Shown here: piece by piece, positions 34,748-43,820 of the stretch | Layout of the letters: every line of letters starts with the position of its first letter | How positions within the stretch are numbered: position 1 is the stretch's first letter | NCBI GenBank assembly: GCA_964539385.1 | Contig: CAZIJC010000002.1 | Location: 1 to 64,000, forward strand | Length of the DNA stretch: 64,000 nt | Direction: 5' to 3' | Source of the DNA: JAUVZF01 sp964539385 | GTDB taxonomy: Bacteria > Planctomycetota > Phycisphaerae > FEN-1346 | Translations under genes and position numbers: made by a program | The notes under the pieces: generated by a model | Told to the model about the DNA's origin: nothing | Database searches by the model: none | The model's input: the letters and a program-made list of their open reading frames with translations, nothing else

Positions 34748-35779
34748 GTGCTCGCGGCCGTCCTGAAAGACTACGATAACCTGGTTCTGGAAGACGTTCC
34801 GCAGCCCGAGCCCGGCATCGGCGAGGCCGTGGTCCGCATCCGGTCGTGCGGGTTCTGCGCCACCGATTACAAAGCCATCAAGGGCATCCGACGCAACGTC
34901 GTCTTTCCGCTCGTTCCGGGGCACGAGCCGTCGGGCGTCGTCGCGAAGGTGGGGCCGGGCGTCGAGCATTTCAGGCAAGGCGATGAGGTTATCCTCCAGC
35001 CGTCCGGTTACTGCGGCGTGTGCGCGCATTGCCGCACCGGAAACACGCATTACTGCGAGCACGCCTTCACGACAGGCGGCGACGGACCGCCGGTGACGTG
35101 GCCCGGGTCGTTCGCCGAGTACACGAAGACGCTCTCCCGGTGCCTGTTTCACAAGCCGCCGTCGCTCTCGTTCGATGCGGCGGCGCTCACCGAGCCGCTT
35201 TCCGGCGCGTGGAAAGGCGTCGTCCAGTACAGCCGGATGCAGGTGGGCGACGACGTGGTCGTCATCGGCACGGGGGGCATCGGCCTTCTGTGCCTGATGG
35301 TGGCGAAGGCGGCCGGGGCCGGAAGGCTCGTCGCCATCGACAAGAGCGACTACGCCCTCGCCAGCGCCGCCGCCCTCGGCGCCACGCACACCGTCAACCC
35401 GAACAACAAGGATGCGAAGCAGCGCGTCTACGAGATCATGCCCGACGGGCCGGACCTCGTGGTCGAGGCGGCCGGGCCCATCGAGGCGGTGCGGATGATG
35501 GTCTCGCTGCTTCGGCGCGGCACGCGGTGGAACGTGTTCGGCATAACGACCCATGAGACGTTCGAGATGGACGGCGGCCTCGCACACTTCCTGGAGGCCC
35601 GCATGGACGCCTCGTTCGGCACCACGCCCAGGGCCATGACGGCCGCCATCCGCCTGATGGAGCGCGGCCTGGTGGACACCGACAGAATCATCTCGCACCG
35701 GTTCCCGCTCGCCGACATCCACAAGGCCGTCGAGGTGATGGGCACTCCGGAACGGAACAAAGTCATCGTCAACCCGTGA
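34748..35779 (+). CDS. zinc-dependent alcohol/polyol dehydrogenase (MDR family)
   Basis: A 343-residue medium-chain dehydrogenase. Catalytic zinc ligands are Cys37 in CGFCATD and His59-Glu60 in PGHEP; structural zinc ligands are Cys89, Cys92, Cys95 and Cys103. The nucleotide fold is VVIGTGGIGLLCL with a following Asp for NAD. It most resembles sorbitol/threonine dehydrogenases and would oxidise a sugar alcohol or an inositol-like product of the glycan genes before it. GTG 34748 follows AAGGAGG. Confidence 0.9.
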   Translation: MLAAVLKDYDNLVLEDVPQPEPGIGEAVVRIRSCGFCATDYKAIKGIRRNVVFPLVPGHEPSGVVAKVGPGVEHFRQGDEVILQPSGYCGVCAHCRTGNTHYCEHAFTTGGDGPPVTWPGSFAEYTKTLSRCLFHKPPSLSFDAAALTEPLSGAWKGVVQYSRMQVGDDVVVIGTGGIGLLCLMVAKAAGAGRLVAIDKSDYALASAAALGATHTVNPNNKDAKQRVYEIMPDGPDLVVEAAGPIEAVRMMVSLLRRGTRWNVFGITTHETFEMDGGLAHFLEARMDASFGTTPRAMTAAIRLMERGLVDTDRIISHRFPLADIHKAVEVMGTPERNKVIVNP

Positions 35780-35836
35780 AAGGCATTGTCCGCCGCGACG
35801 ACGTCGTGAAGGTGGTGCTGGAATGGTGAACGGGCA

Positions 35837-35890
35837 TTTTAGCCGCGACCCGAAGGGGAGCGCGCTCTCCCCTGCGGGTCGCGGCTAAAA
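35837..35890. repeat. 54-bp palindromic REP-like element
   Basis: The 16-base arms TTTTAGCCGCGACCCG and CGGGTCGCGGCTAAAA are perfect complements. Inside, AGGGGAG and CTCCCCT pair again, so the whole element folds as one hairpin. The T and A runs are on the wrong sides for an intrinsic terminator. It is related to the shorter copy at 20862-20890. It lies between the alcohol dehydrogenase and the converging aldolase, in a gap of about 160 bases. Confidence 0.75.
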
Positions 35891-35943
35891 GGGCATCGCT
35901 TCTCGGCGACGAGTCAAATCAGTTCGGGCCGGGCAGGCGGCTC

Positions 35944-36861
35944 CTATTTCACGCAGTACTCATCGAAGCCAAGGCGCTGGAGTTCGGCCCGCACGTGCTC
36001 GGCCTCCTCCGGCGTCAGGTTTCGCATCGGGGGGCGAGCCGGGCCGCAGTCCAGGCCGACCATCTTCATGACGCTCTTGGCGGCCGGCAGGAACGAACCG
36101 GTCGTCGTGTACAGCAGGTGGATCATCTCGCGGGACCGGCGCTGAAGGTCGCGGGCCGTGTCGAGGTCACCCGCCTCGAACGCCTCCATCATCCGCACGT
36201 ACAGCGGCGCCGAGAAACTGTACGTGCTGCCGACCGCGCCGCGTGCGCCGATCGCCAGGCCGGCGAGCAGCGTCTCGTCGCGGCCGTAGAGGATATCGAA
36301 CCGTCCGTCCGCCACGTCGAGGCACCGTCCATAGTCCATGAGGTCTTCCCAGGTGTACTTAATGCCGGCGAGGGTCGGGATGGCCTCGGTCGCGGCTTCC
36401 AGGAAGTCGGCCATCGGGAACTCGACGCCGGTCATCCCGGGGATGTGGTAATAGTAGAAGGGCAGCGCGGGCGCCGCCTCCGCAACCCGGGCGCAGAACG
36501 CCACCAGGTCCTCGATGGTCTGCGGCTTGAAGAAACACGGCCCCATCGCGCCGATGCCATAGGCGCGGATCTCGGCCGCGTGGGCAGCGAGCGCTTTGGA
36601 CTCGGCCAGACTGTTGTGGCCGACGTGGATGATGACCTTGAACCCGTCGGCCGCCGCGTCCGCCCACCGCCTGGCGACGTCCATCCGCTCGGCGACCGTC
36701 AGCAACAAACTTTCGCCGGTCGTTCCGCACGCGAACACGCCCGCCACGCCGTTTCGCGCCAGCAGGTCGGCGTACGGTTCGACGGCAGCGAGGTTCACGC
36801 CACCGTCTTCAGCCATCGGCGTAAACGGCGCCGCAATCAGCCCTTCGATGCGTTCTGCCAT
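35944..36861 (-). CDS. nanA: N-acetylneuraminate lyase-like aldolase (DHDPS/NAL family)
   Basis: A 305-residue class I aldolase. GTTGES at 46-51, Tyr138 in YHIPGMTGV and the Schiff-base Lys168 in GIKYT are in the usual places. YHIP-x-x-(S/T)GV fits NanA better than dihydrodipicolinate synthase. It would split sialic acid into N-acetylmannosamine and pyruvate. It follows the Kelch-symporter gene by 16 bases, the pairing expected for sialic acid uptake and breakdown. Substrates such as 2-keto-3-deoxy sugars cannot be excluded. Confidence 0.85.
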   Translation of the reverse strand: MAERIEGLIAAPFTPMAEDGGVNLAAVEPYADLLARNGVAGVFACGTTGESLLLTVAERMDVARRWADAAADGFKVIIHVGHNSLAESKALAAHAAEIRAYGIGAMGPCFFKPQTIEDLVAFCARVAEAAPALPFYYYHIPGMTGVEFPMADFLEAATEAIPTLAGIKYTWEDLMDYGRCLDVADGRFDILYGRDETLLAGLAIGARGAVGSTYSFSAPLYVRMMEAFEAGDLDTARDLQRRSREMIHLLYTTTGSFLPAAKSVMKMVGLDCGPARPPMRNLTPEEAEHVRAELQRLGFDEYCVK

Positions 36862-36877
36862 GGCGCGGGTTCCTTCC

Positions 36878-39604
36878 TCATGCGTCTTTCCGCTGGAGCG
36901 TGTAGAGCGTCAGCCCCGCGAGGGCCTTGCGCCGGGCGGGAATGATGAGGCTCGCGACGTATCCGACCACGACGCACGTGACCACGCCGGTGAAACTGTA
37001 CAGCAACAGGTACACGATGCCCGTCCGGCTCACGGTGAACTGGACGGCGGCACTGGCTGCAAGGCCCACGAGCGCGCCGACGCCGTGCGCCCGGCGGCTG
37101 AAGATGCCCAGCAGAAACAGGCCGCCCAGTCCGCCGGCGAACAGGCCGAGAACCTTGCTGAACTCGTCCCACAGACTCTTGACGTCCCATCCCGTCATGA
37201 GCAGCGCGAAGCCCATCCCGGCCAGCCCCACGACGACCGTCACCCATCGGGCCAGGGCGAGGCAGGTGCGGTCCTTCGCGTCCGGCTTGAAGCGGCGGTA
37301 GAAATCCGTGGTGACGGCGGTGGCGACCGAGTTCATGCTGGAATCGAGGCTCGACATCGCCGCCGCGAACAGGGCGGCAATCAGCAGGCCCGCCACGCCC
37401 GTCGGCAACTGCGTCACGATGTACCACGGGAAGACGGCGTCGGCGTTGGCGAGCGTCGGGTTCATCAGGTCCGGCCGCGTCTTGAAGAACGCGTACAGGG
37501 CTGCGCCCATTCCGAAGAAGAGCATCGACCCGGGGATGACCAGGACGGCGTTGGTCCAGATGCCGCGGCCGGCCGCACGCTCGTCCCGGGTCGTCAGGTA
37601 CCGCTGGATGACGGTCTGGTCGCTGCCGTACGAGATGAAGTTGGCGGCCAGTCCGCCCAGCAGGACGACCCAGAAGGTGGGCGTCTGAAGGTCGAACCGG
37701 AAGTCGAAGGTGTGAAACTTGCCGGCCTCGGCGGCGATGTCGATCATGCCGCCCAGGCCGCCCGGAATGTGCGCGAGCATCAGCGCGAGCGACAGCCATG
37801 CGCCGCCCAACAGGACGACCACCTGGAGGACATCGGTCCAGATGACCGCCTCGATACCGCCGAGCACCGTGTAGATGATGCTCAGGACGGCCATCACGAC
37901 GATGCAGACCCGCACGTCGATGCCCGTCACGACGCTCAGGGCGATCGACGGCAGGAACAGGATAATCCCGATCCGCCCCAGGTGCAACAGCATGAACATC
38001 ACGCTGCCGAACAGACGCGCCGCCACGTTGAAACGCTTCTCCAGGTACTCGTACGCCGTGGTCACGTTCAGGCGGCGGAAAAACGGCAGGATCAGGAAGA
38101 TGATCAGCGGCGCGACCATCACGATGGCCACGTTCCCCATGAAGTATCGCCAGTCGGTGGCGAACGTCTTGGCGGGGATGGCCATGAACGTGATGGCACT
38201 CAGTTGCGTGCCATAGATGCTGAGACCCGCCGCCCACCACGGCACGCGGCCGCCCGCCTTGAAGAAGTCGTCGGTCGTCTTTTCGCGCCGCGAGAAGTAC
38301 ACGCCCATCGCCACCAGGGCGGCCAGGTACACGCCCAGCACCGCGTAGTTGATCCATCCGAACGGCCGGGCCGGCGGCGGGTCGGCCTTCCAGACCTTCG
38401 GCGTGCGCACGCCGGGCCGGACCTCGCCGCTGGGGATGAAGATCGAGTCGCCGCGCGCGACCGCCGTCGTCGTCACGGGGCAGGCGCCCGGGAACCGGCC
38501 GACGCGTGTCCACGTGTCGGTGATCGTGTGGTAGGCGAGAAGATCGCGGCTGAAACCGGGATGGTCGTCGAGGATGCGGTTCTTCCCCCTGGTGAGCGCA
38601 TCGGCTTCGGCGCCGTCTCCGCGATCCGTCGCTTCGTCGATCCGGCGTCCGAGGCGCTCGAGTTCGAGGAACCGTTTCCCGTCGCCGCCGCCGAACACCA
38701 GGATGTGACCCGCGCCCGAGGCGACGGCCGACGCCGCCATGATCGAGCGCGGCGGTTCGCCTTGGGGGGCAACGTCGGCCAGGCGCGTCCACGTACCGGT
38801 CTTGGGTTTGTACCGGTAAGCGTCGGTCAGGACCCGTGTCTCGGCGTCGGGGGCGATGTATCGGCCGCTGAAAAGGTAGAAGCAGTCGGTCGCCCCGTCG
38901 CTCTGCGCGGCGGCCACCGGGAGTATGCGCGACGGTCCGGGCCAAGGGGCGAGTTTCTCCCACGCAAAGTCCGGGTTCCGGTCGGTCTCTTTCGGATCGA
39001 ACAGCGACAGGTCCAGCCGCCAGAAATGCTTCGTCGCCCGGGCGCCGGTCATCGTCTCCTGCCCGCCGGCAACGTAGATGGCATCGCCAACCTTGGCGGC
39101 CGCCATGAACGCCAGCGGACGGGGCAGGGACGGAAGCGTGCGATGGATAAGGCCCTGCTCGGCCGCATCGTACGCGACCAGCACCGTCTCGGTGTAGCAG
39201 CGCTGGGCGTCGCATCCCCCGATGCAGAGGATGCCGTGCTTTGTGGTGACCGATGCGCCGTAAGCCAACGGCCGCGGCAGTTTGCACTGCTCGTTGGTTC
39301 GCCATTCGTAGGTGCCGCCGCGAGCGGGTTCGAGGACGAAGGCGTTGTCGTGCCAGACCTTCTTGCCGCCGCCCCACGGCGGCGCGTCGGGGAAGTTCGC
39401 ACCGCCCGCAACGATGAGCCTGCCGCAGTCCACGCCGACGAACGGGCCGGCCACGCCGGGTTGGGTCTGCTGCCCCGGCGCGGGCGGCAGCGGCGGCAGG
39501 TCGGTCCAGGTCAGGGCGTCTCGTGCCGGCGGCTGCGCCTCGGCGCCCAGCGCCGACGACGAGGCAACCATCAGGCAGACGGCCATCGCCAAGAGGCGCC
39601 ACAT
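36878..39604 (-). CDS. Kelch mutarotase-like domain fused to a sodium:solute symporter
   Basis: A 908-residue fusion. After a signal peptide (LLAMAVCLMVASSSALGAEA), residues to about 400 form Kelch repeats (GRLIVAGGANFPDAPPW, GDAIYVAGGQET, ILVFGGGDGKRF) like the sialic acid mutarotase NanM. From about 415 an SSS-family transporter follows (INYAVLGVYLAALVAMGVYF, GLSIYGTQLSAITFM) with about 13 helices. It probably converts the anomer of sialic acid outside and imports it with sodium. The partner aldolase is directly downstream. I chose ATG 39604; ATG 39640 is also in frame. Such fusions occur in planctomycetes and Bacteroidota, from memory. Confidence 0.88.
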   Translation of the reverse strand: MWRLLAMAVCLMVASSSALGAEAQPPARDALTWTDLPPLPPAPGQQTQPGVAGPFVGVDCGRLIVAGGANFPDAPPWGGGKKVWHDNAFVLEPARGGTYEWRTNEQCKLPRPLAYGASVTTKHGILCIGGCDAQRCYTETVLVAYDAAEQGLIHRTLPSLPRPLAFMAAAKVGDAIYVAGGQETMTGARATKHFWRLDLSLFDPKETDRNPDFAWEKLAPWPGPSRILPVAAAQSDGATDCFYLFSGRYIAPDAETRVLTDAYRYKPKTGTWTRLADVAPQGEPPRSIMAASAVASGAGHILVFGGGDGKRFLELERLGRRIDEATDRGDGAEADALTRGKNRILDDHPGFSRDLLAYHTITDTWTRVGRFPGACPVTTTAVARGDSIFIPSGEVRPGVRTPKVWKADPPPARPFGWINYAVLGVYLAALVAMGVYFSRREKTTDDFFKAGGRVPWWAAGLSIYGTQLSAITFMAIPAKTFATDWRYFMGNVAIVMVAPLIIFLILPFFRRLNVTTAYEYLEKRFNVAARLFGSVMFMLLHLGRIGIILFLPSIALSVVTGIDVRVCIVVMAVLSIIYTVLGGIEAVIWTDVLQVVVLLGGAWLSLALMLAHIPGGLGGMIDIAAEAGKFHTFDFRFDLQTPTFWVVLLGGLAANFISYGSDQTVIQRYLTTRDERAAGRGIWTNAVLVIPGSMLFFGMGAALYAFFKTRPDLMNPTLANADAVFPWYIVTQLPTGVAGLLIAALFAAAMSSLDSSMNSVATAVTTDFYRRFKPDAKDRTCLALARWVTVVVGLAGMGFALLMTGWDVKSLWDEFSKVLGLFAGGLGGLFLLGIFSRRAHGVGALVGLAASAAVQFTVSRTGIVYLLLYSFTGVVTCVVVGYVASLIIPARRKALAGLTLYTLQRKDA

Positions 39605-39812
39605 GCGTCTCGTTTCCGGGTGTCGTCGCCGGTGTGCCATACGCCGCAGGCTACCGCACCATCCCGCTCGACGCAAGGAAACCGCGCCGGCGGAGCGGCA
39701 AGGTGGCGGGGCGCCGTGCGGCCCCATATTGCGTTGGCGTTGGCGTCGCCGCCGCCCTATCATCCGTTCAAGTTCCTGTCACCGGGGCGGAGGCCGATGC
39801 GCTGAGCGCCAT

Positions 39813-39845
39813 CGAGCCCGCCGCGGGAGCGGCGGGGCACGTACC
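39813..39845. repeat. 33-nt repeat, copy 1 (upstream of hydrolase)
   Basis: Identical over 33 bases to 41024-41056, 1.2 kb away. It contains the perfect inverted repeat CCCGCCGC-GGGA-GCGGCGGG. It lies in the 5' leader of the alpha/beta hydrolase gene. Confidence 0.75.
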
Positions 39846-39878
39846 TGTACGATGAACGCTAATACAAGGAGCTCGCTC

Positions 39879-41066
39879 TTGATCCGACCACGCACGCTTC
39901 GTCTTTGCCTTGTCGCGACACTGCTCCTGGCTTCGCCGGGGCCTTCGCCCGCTGCGACGAAGCATTCGCTCCCCGCCTTCGACTTCACTCGTCCGGCCGG
40001 GGCGGCGGCCGGGGAAGCCTACAAGACAGGACCCGGCCCGCAGGAGGTCGAGACGATCACCTACGACTGGCTCGACGCGAAACGCGAGCGGCCGGTGCCC
40101 GTCAGGGTGTACTACCCGAAGACCGGCGAGGGAAGCGTGCCGGTCATCGTCTTTTCGCACGGCCTCGGCGGGTCGCGCGACGGATACGCCTACCTCGGCC
40201 GCCACTGGGCGAGTCACGGCTACGTCTCGGTCCACCTCCAGCACAAGGGGAGCGACACCGACGTGTGGCGCGGCAAGGCGAACCCGATGAAAGCGATGCG
40301 CGAGACGGCGGTCGATCCGCGCAACGCCATTGCCCGCACCCGCGACGTCCGCTTCGCCATCGACCGGCTCGAACAGATGAACCGCGAGACGCCGCCGCTC
40401 CGGGGCAGGCTCGACCTGGCGCGCGTCGGCATGGCGGGCCACTCCTTCGGCGCCCACACCACGCTCGCCGTCGCCGGACAGACGTACACCCCGCTGCTTG
40501 GGAAGCCGAAGACGGCCGACCCGCGCGTCAAGGCCGCCATCCCGATGAGTTCACCCGTGCCGGCCCGCACGATCGGCCTCGACGCCGTGTACCAGCACAT
40601 CCGCATCCCGTGCTTCCACATGACCGGCACGCTCGACTCGAGCGTCATCCGCGAGACGGACCCCAAGCAGCGCCGCATCCCGTTCGACCACACCCGCGGC
40701 GCCGACCAGTACCTCGTGACGTTCGAGGGCGGCGACCACATGGTTTTCTCCGGGCACAGGCGCCGCTTCGGCGACGGCGTGAAGGACCCGCTCTTTCACA
40801 ACCTTATCCGCCGGAGCACGACGGCGTTCTGGGACGCGTACCTCAAGGGCGACGCCAAGGCAATGGCGTGGCTGGCCGACGGCGGCTTCGAGACGCTGCT
40901 CGGGGCAAACGGCGTGTTCGAGAAGAAGATCAAACGGCGCGCGAAGCGCGCCCAGCCGGTCGTCGAGCCCGCTGCCGTCGAGCCCGCTGCCATCGAGCCC
41001 GCCGCCGTCGAGCCCGCCGCCGTCGAGCCCGCCGCGGGAGCGGCGGGGCACGTACCAGGCCCATGA
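39879..41066 (+). CDS. secreted alpha/beta hydrolase with repetitive C-terminal tail
   Basis: A 395-residue secreted hydrolase (PAF-acetylhydrolase or dienelactone-hydrolase type). HGLGGSRDGYAYLGRHWASHG gives the oxyanion region, GHSFG at 187-191 the nucleophile Ser189. The start is TTG, seven bases after AAGGAG; an ATG at 39852 is in frame without a good site. The signal peptide and the first mature residues (FDFTRPAGA) closely match those of the next gene, whose mature part is unrelated, so the leader has been copied. The C-terminus is a run of five (V/I)EPAA units that leads into the 33-nt repeat. The last bases overlap the next gene. Confidence 0.82.
   Translation: MIRPRTLRLCLVATLLLASPGPSPAATKHSLPAFDFTRPAGAAAGEAYKTGPGPQEVETITYDWLDAKRERPVPVRVYYPKTGEGSVPVIVFSHGLGGSRDGYAYLGRHWASHGYVSVHLQHKGSDTDVWRGKANPMKAMRETAVDPRNAIARTRDVRFAIDRLEQMNRETPPLRGRLDLARVGMAGHSFGAHTTLAVAGQTYTPLLGKPKTADPRVKAAIPMSSPVPARTIGLDAVYQHIRIPCFHMTGTLDSSVIRETDPKQRRIPFDHTRGADQYLVTFEGGDHMVFSGHRRRFGDGVKDPLFHNLIRRSTTAFWDAYLKGDAKAMAWLADGGFETLLGANGVFEKKIKRRAKRAQPVVEPAAVEPAAIEPAAVEPAAVEPAAGAAGHVPGP
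40962..41036 (+). repeat. five tandem 15-nt units encoding (V/I)EPAA
   Basis: GTCGAGCCCGCTGCC and close variants are repeated five times in frame, giving VEPAA, VEPAA, IEPAA, VEPAA, VEPAA. The last unit overlaps the start of the 33-nt repeat, suggesting the array grew from it by slippage. Confidence 0.8.
41024..41056. repeat. 33-nt repeat, copy 2 (end of hydrolase, leader of next gene)
   Basis: Exact copy of 39813-39845. Here it is both the last coding part of the hydrolase and the leader of the six-hairpin protein gene. Confidence 0.75.
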
Positions 41067-41089
41067 TCATCAACCAGAGGAGATCGACT

Positions 41090-43741
41090 TTGCCGCGACC
41101 GCTCGCCCTCTCTCTTTGCTTTGTCGCGATACTGCTCCTGGCTTCGACCGCGCCTTCGCCCGCCGCGACGAAGCCTTCGCTCCTCGGCTTCGACTTCACC
41201 CGGCCGGGCGGGGCGAGCGGGTGGCGGCCGACGCACGACATCTCGCGCCTGGAAGGCACGCGCGAGGGCTTGGTCATCGAGATCAGCGGCGGCGACCCGT
41301 ACACGATGGGCCCGGCGCTCGACCTGCCTGCCGGTGCGAAACTCTGGCTGCGGATGCGTCTGAAGGCATCGCAGCCCGGCACGTGCCAGGTCTTCTACTG
41401 GAAGCACGGTTCGGGCGCCTCGGAGGCAAAGAGCGTCCGTTTCGCCGTCCCGACGACCCACTGGGTCGAGAAGCGCGTGCCGCTGCCGGCGCTGGGCCCC
41501 AAGACGCACTTCCGCATCGACCCGCCGGGCGCTAAGGGCCGGGCCGTCATCGCCGCCATGACGTTCGAGCCGCGCGTCCTCCATCCCGAACCGAGGTGGC
41601 CGAAGCCGGTGCCGCCGGACTTGGCAGGCGAGACGGTCACCGTACGCTCGGGCGACCTCGTGCTGCGCCACGGCAAGGCGTCGCCGGGCGATTTCGTCGT
41701 CGAGGTCGCGGGCCGGAAGATGGCGACAAGCCTGACGCCATCGCTCATCGGGTACGTCCAGGACAGCGAGGTGCGGTGGATGCCCACCGGCCCGCATCTC
41801 CGCGACGCCGACGGCGCGACGTGGCGCATCGACTGGACGTTTGCGTCAGGCCGGCAGTCCGGGACCGTAGACGTCGCCGTACGGGTCACGGTGGACCGGC
41901 TGCGCGACGTCGTCTTTATGCCGATGTTCTTCCTGGCGCCGGGCGCGGGGTCGTTCGGCAACCAGAAGAATCAGGGCCTCTTTGCGGGCCTGGAGTACCT
42001 GGCGAACGAGCCGTCGAGCAGCGAGGCCGACATCAAGGGGCCTGCCTCGAAGCGGCAGGTGCCCCACAGCCTGAAGATCACCATGCCCCTGATGGCTATC
42101 CAGGCGAACGACCGGTACGTGGGCCTCGCCTGGGAGCGCGACCCGCAGTTTGCTGCCGTCTTCGATTCGCCCGACCGCCTGTTCGGCACGGGCGGCCACG
42201 TCATGGGCCTCATCTTCCCCGGCTCCGACGGCGAGAACCGGCCCGAAGCAAGCCTGATGCCGTACGGCAGCGCGCGGCTGGAGGCAAACAAGCCGCTCGT
42301 CCTGAAGGCCACCATCATCGGCGGCAAGGGCAAGAGCGTGATTCCCGCCGTGCGGCAGTACGTCGCATTGCGCGGCCTGCCGACGGCGCCCGACACGGGT
42401 CTCGATACAGACGGCTACGCGCGATTGGCCGCCGCCGGATGGCTCGACTCGAAGATCCGCGAGGGCGACCTGTATCGCCACGCCTTCTGGCCGAAGTTTG
42501 GACCCCACCCGGCGGCCGACGCGGCCCTCTGGATGGATTACCTCGCCCGGCACACCGGCGACGCGGCGTTGGGGGCGAGGCTCCGGAAGGCGGCGGACGG
42601 CGCGCTGGCGCGAGTCAACCCGCGCGATTACTACCACTCCGGCGTCTCGCACGTCCGCTACCCCGCCGCGCCGCTCACCTACGGCCACGTGGCGGAGGCA
42701 GTGGAGCGAGCGCGGCAGTCGGGGCGCAACGCGCTCAAGCGTTTCGAGCCCGATGGCAGAGTCCTGTATCGGCGGGCGAAGAATAAGCCCGACTTCGGCA
42801 GCACCCATTTCACGCCCGACGCCAACGGCCTGACGGGCCGCGTCGTGAAGGACGTCCTGGAGGCGGCCGCCTTCTGCGGCGACGCGGAACTCATCAAGGA
42901 GGGCCTGCGCGTCCTGCGGGCGCTCGAGGAGTTCGCGAACACCGTCCCGCGCGGAGCGCAAACGTGGGAGATTCCCCTCCACACGCCCGACATCCTCGCC
43001 TCGGCCCATCTCGTCCGCGCCTACACGCTCGGCTACGAACTGACCGGCGAGAAGCACTTTCTCGACCAGGCCCGGTACTGGGCGTGGACGGGCGTGCCGT
43101 TCGTGTACCTCGTCAACCCGACGGGCGGCAAGGTCGGGCCGTACAGCACCATCGCCGTCTACGGCGCGACGAACTGGCGGGCGCCCGTCTGGCTCGGCCG
43201 CCCCGTCCAGTGGTGCGGCTTGGTGTATGCCGATGCGCTGTGGCAGTTTCTGGACGCCGGCCCCGAGGCTTGGGTCGGTCCGTGGTGCGACATCGCGTCG
43301 GGCATCACGGCCGCCGGCATCCAGCACTCCTGGAAGCAGAACGACAAGGATCGCCAGGGCCTGCTGCCCGACTTCTTCCACCTGCGCGACCAGCGACGCG
43401 ACGGCCCCGCCATCAACCCCGGCACGGTTCAGGCCAGCGCCCCGTGGCTGTACGATGGGATGCTCGTCGTGTACGACTTCCATGTGTTCCGCCGCCATGG
43501 GCTCTACGTTCATGCGCCGGGTCCGGTCGCGAAGGACCTGGTGCCGGACGATCGCGTGGTGTTCGTTGTGGAAGGCCCGTCCAGCGGGCCCTACTACGTG
43601 CTCGTCAGCGGCCTGAAGGCCGAGCCGTCCATCCGCCTGGGCGGCAAGGACGTGCCGGTGTCCGACCCCCACCAGTACCTGCCGACCGGCAATCTGATCC
43701 TGAAGGTCGAAGGCTTAGCGCACATCACCATCGTCCCGTAA
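41090..43741 (+). CDS. large secreted (alpha/alpha) toroid protein of unknown substrate
   Basis: An 883-residue exported protein. The signal is followed by FDFTRPGGASGWRPTHDISRLE, a jelly-roll-like module (about 30-150), a middle beta-rich part, and from about 450 helical hairpins (AALWMDYLARHTGDAALGARL, ILASAHLVRAYTLGYELTGEKHF) of a six-hairpin glycosidase or lyase. A beta segment closes the protein. I cannot name the family. TTG 41090 lies seven bases after GAGGAG; an ATG at 41063 overlapping the previous stop is the alternative. The same leader with the same TTG layout starts the upstream hydrolase. Confidence 0.72.
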   Translation: MPRPLALSLCFVAILLLASTAPSPAATKPSLLGFDFTRPGGASGWRPTHDISRLEGTREGLVIEISGGDPYTMGPALDLPAGAKLWLRMRLKASQPGTCQVFYWKHGSGASEAKSVRFAVPTTHWVEKRVPLPALGPKTHFRIDPPGAKGRAVIAAMTFEPRVLHPEPRWPKPVPPDLAGETVTVRSGDLVLRHGKASPGDFVVEVAGRKMATSLTPSLIGYVQDSEVRWMPTGPHLRDADGATWRIDWTFASGRQSGTVDVAVRVTVDRLRDVVFMPMFFLAPGAGSFGNQKNQGLFAGLEYLANEPSSSEADIKGPASKRQVPHSLKITMPLMAIQANDRYVGLAWERDPQFAAVFDSPDRLFGTGGHVMGLIFPGSDGENRPEASLMPYGSARLEANKPLVLKATIIGGKGKSVIPAVRQYVALRGLPTAPDTGLDTDGYARLAAAGWLDSKIREGDLYRHAFWPKFGPHPAADAALWMDYLARHTGDAALGARLRKAADGALARVNPRDYYHSGVSHVRYPAAPLTYGHVAEAVERARQSGRNALKRFEPDGRVLYRRAKNKPDFGSTHFTPDANGLTGRVVKDVLEAAAFCGDAELIKEGLRVLRALEEFANTVPRGAQTWEIPLHTPDILASAHLVRAYTLGYELTGEKHFLDQARYWAWTGVPFVYLVNPTGGKVGPYSTIAVYGATNWRAPVWLGRPVQWCGLVYADALWQFLDAGPEAWVGPWCDIASGITAAGIQHSWKQNDKDRQGLLPDFFHLRDQRRDGPAINPGTVQASAPWLYDGMLVVYDFHVFRRHGLYVHAPGPVAKDLVPDDRVVFVVEGPSSGPYYVLVSGLKAEPSIRLGGKDVPVSDPHQYLPTGNLILKVEGLAHITIVP

Positions 43742-43820
43742 GTTACAAACCGTTTACACCGTCGAGTCAACAATTGGTGTACAACAGGACGAGAGAGGTA
43801 GTGTGCCAGACCGTCCGTGC

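Noticed and set aside
35837..35890. Intrinsic terminator of the alcohol dehydrogenase gene
   Set aside because: The T-run is at the 5' side and the A-run at the 3' side on both strands, the reverse of a terminator.
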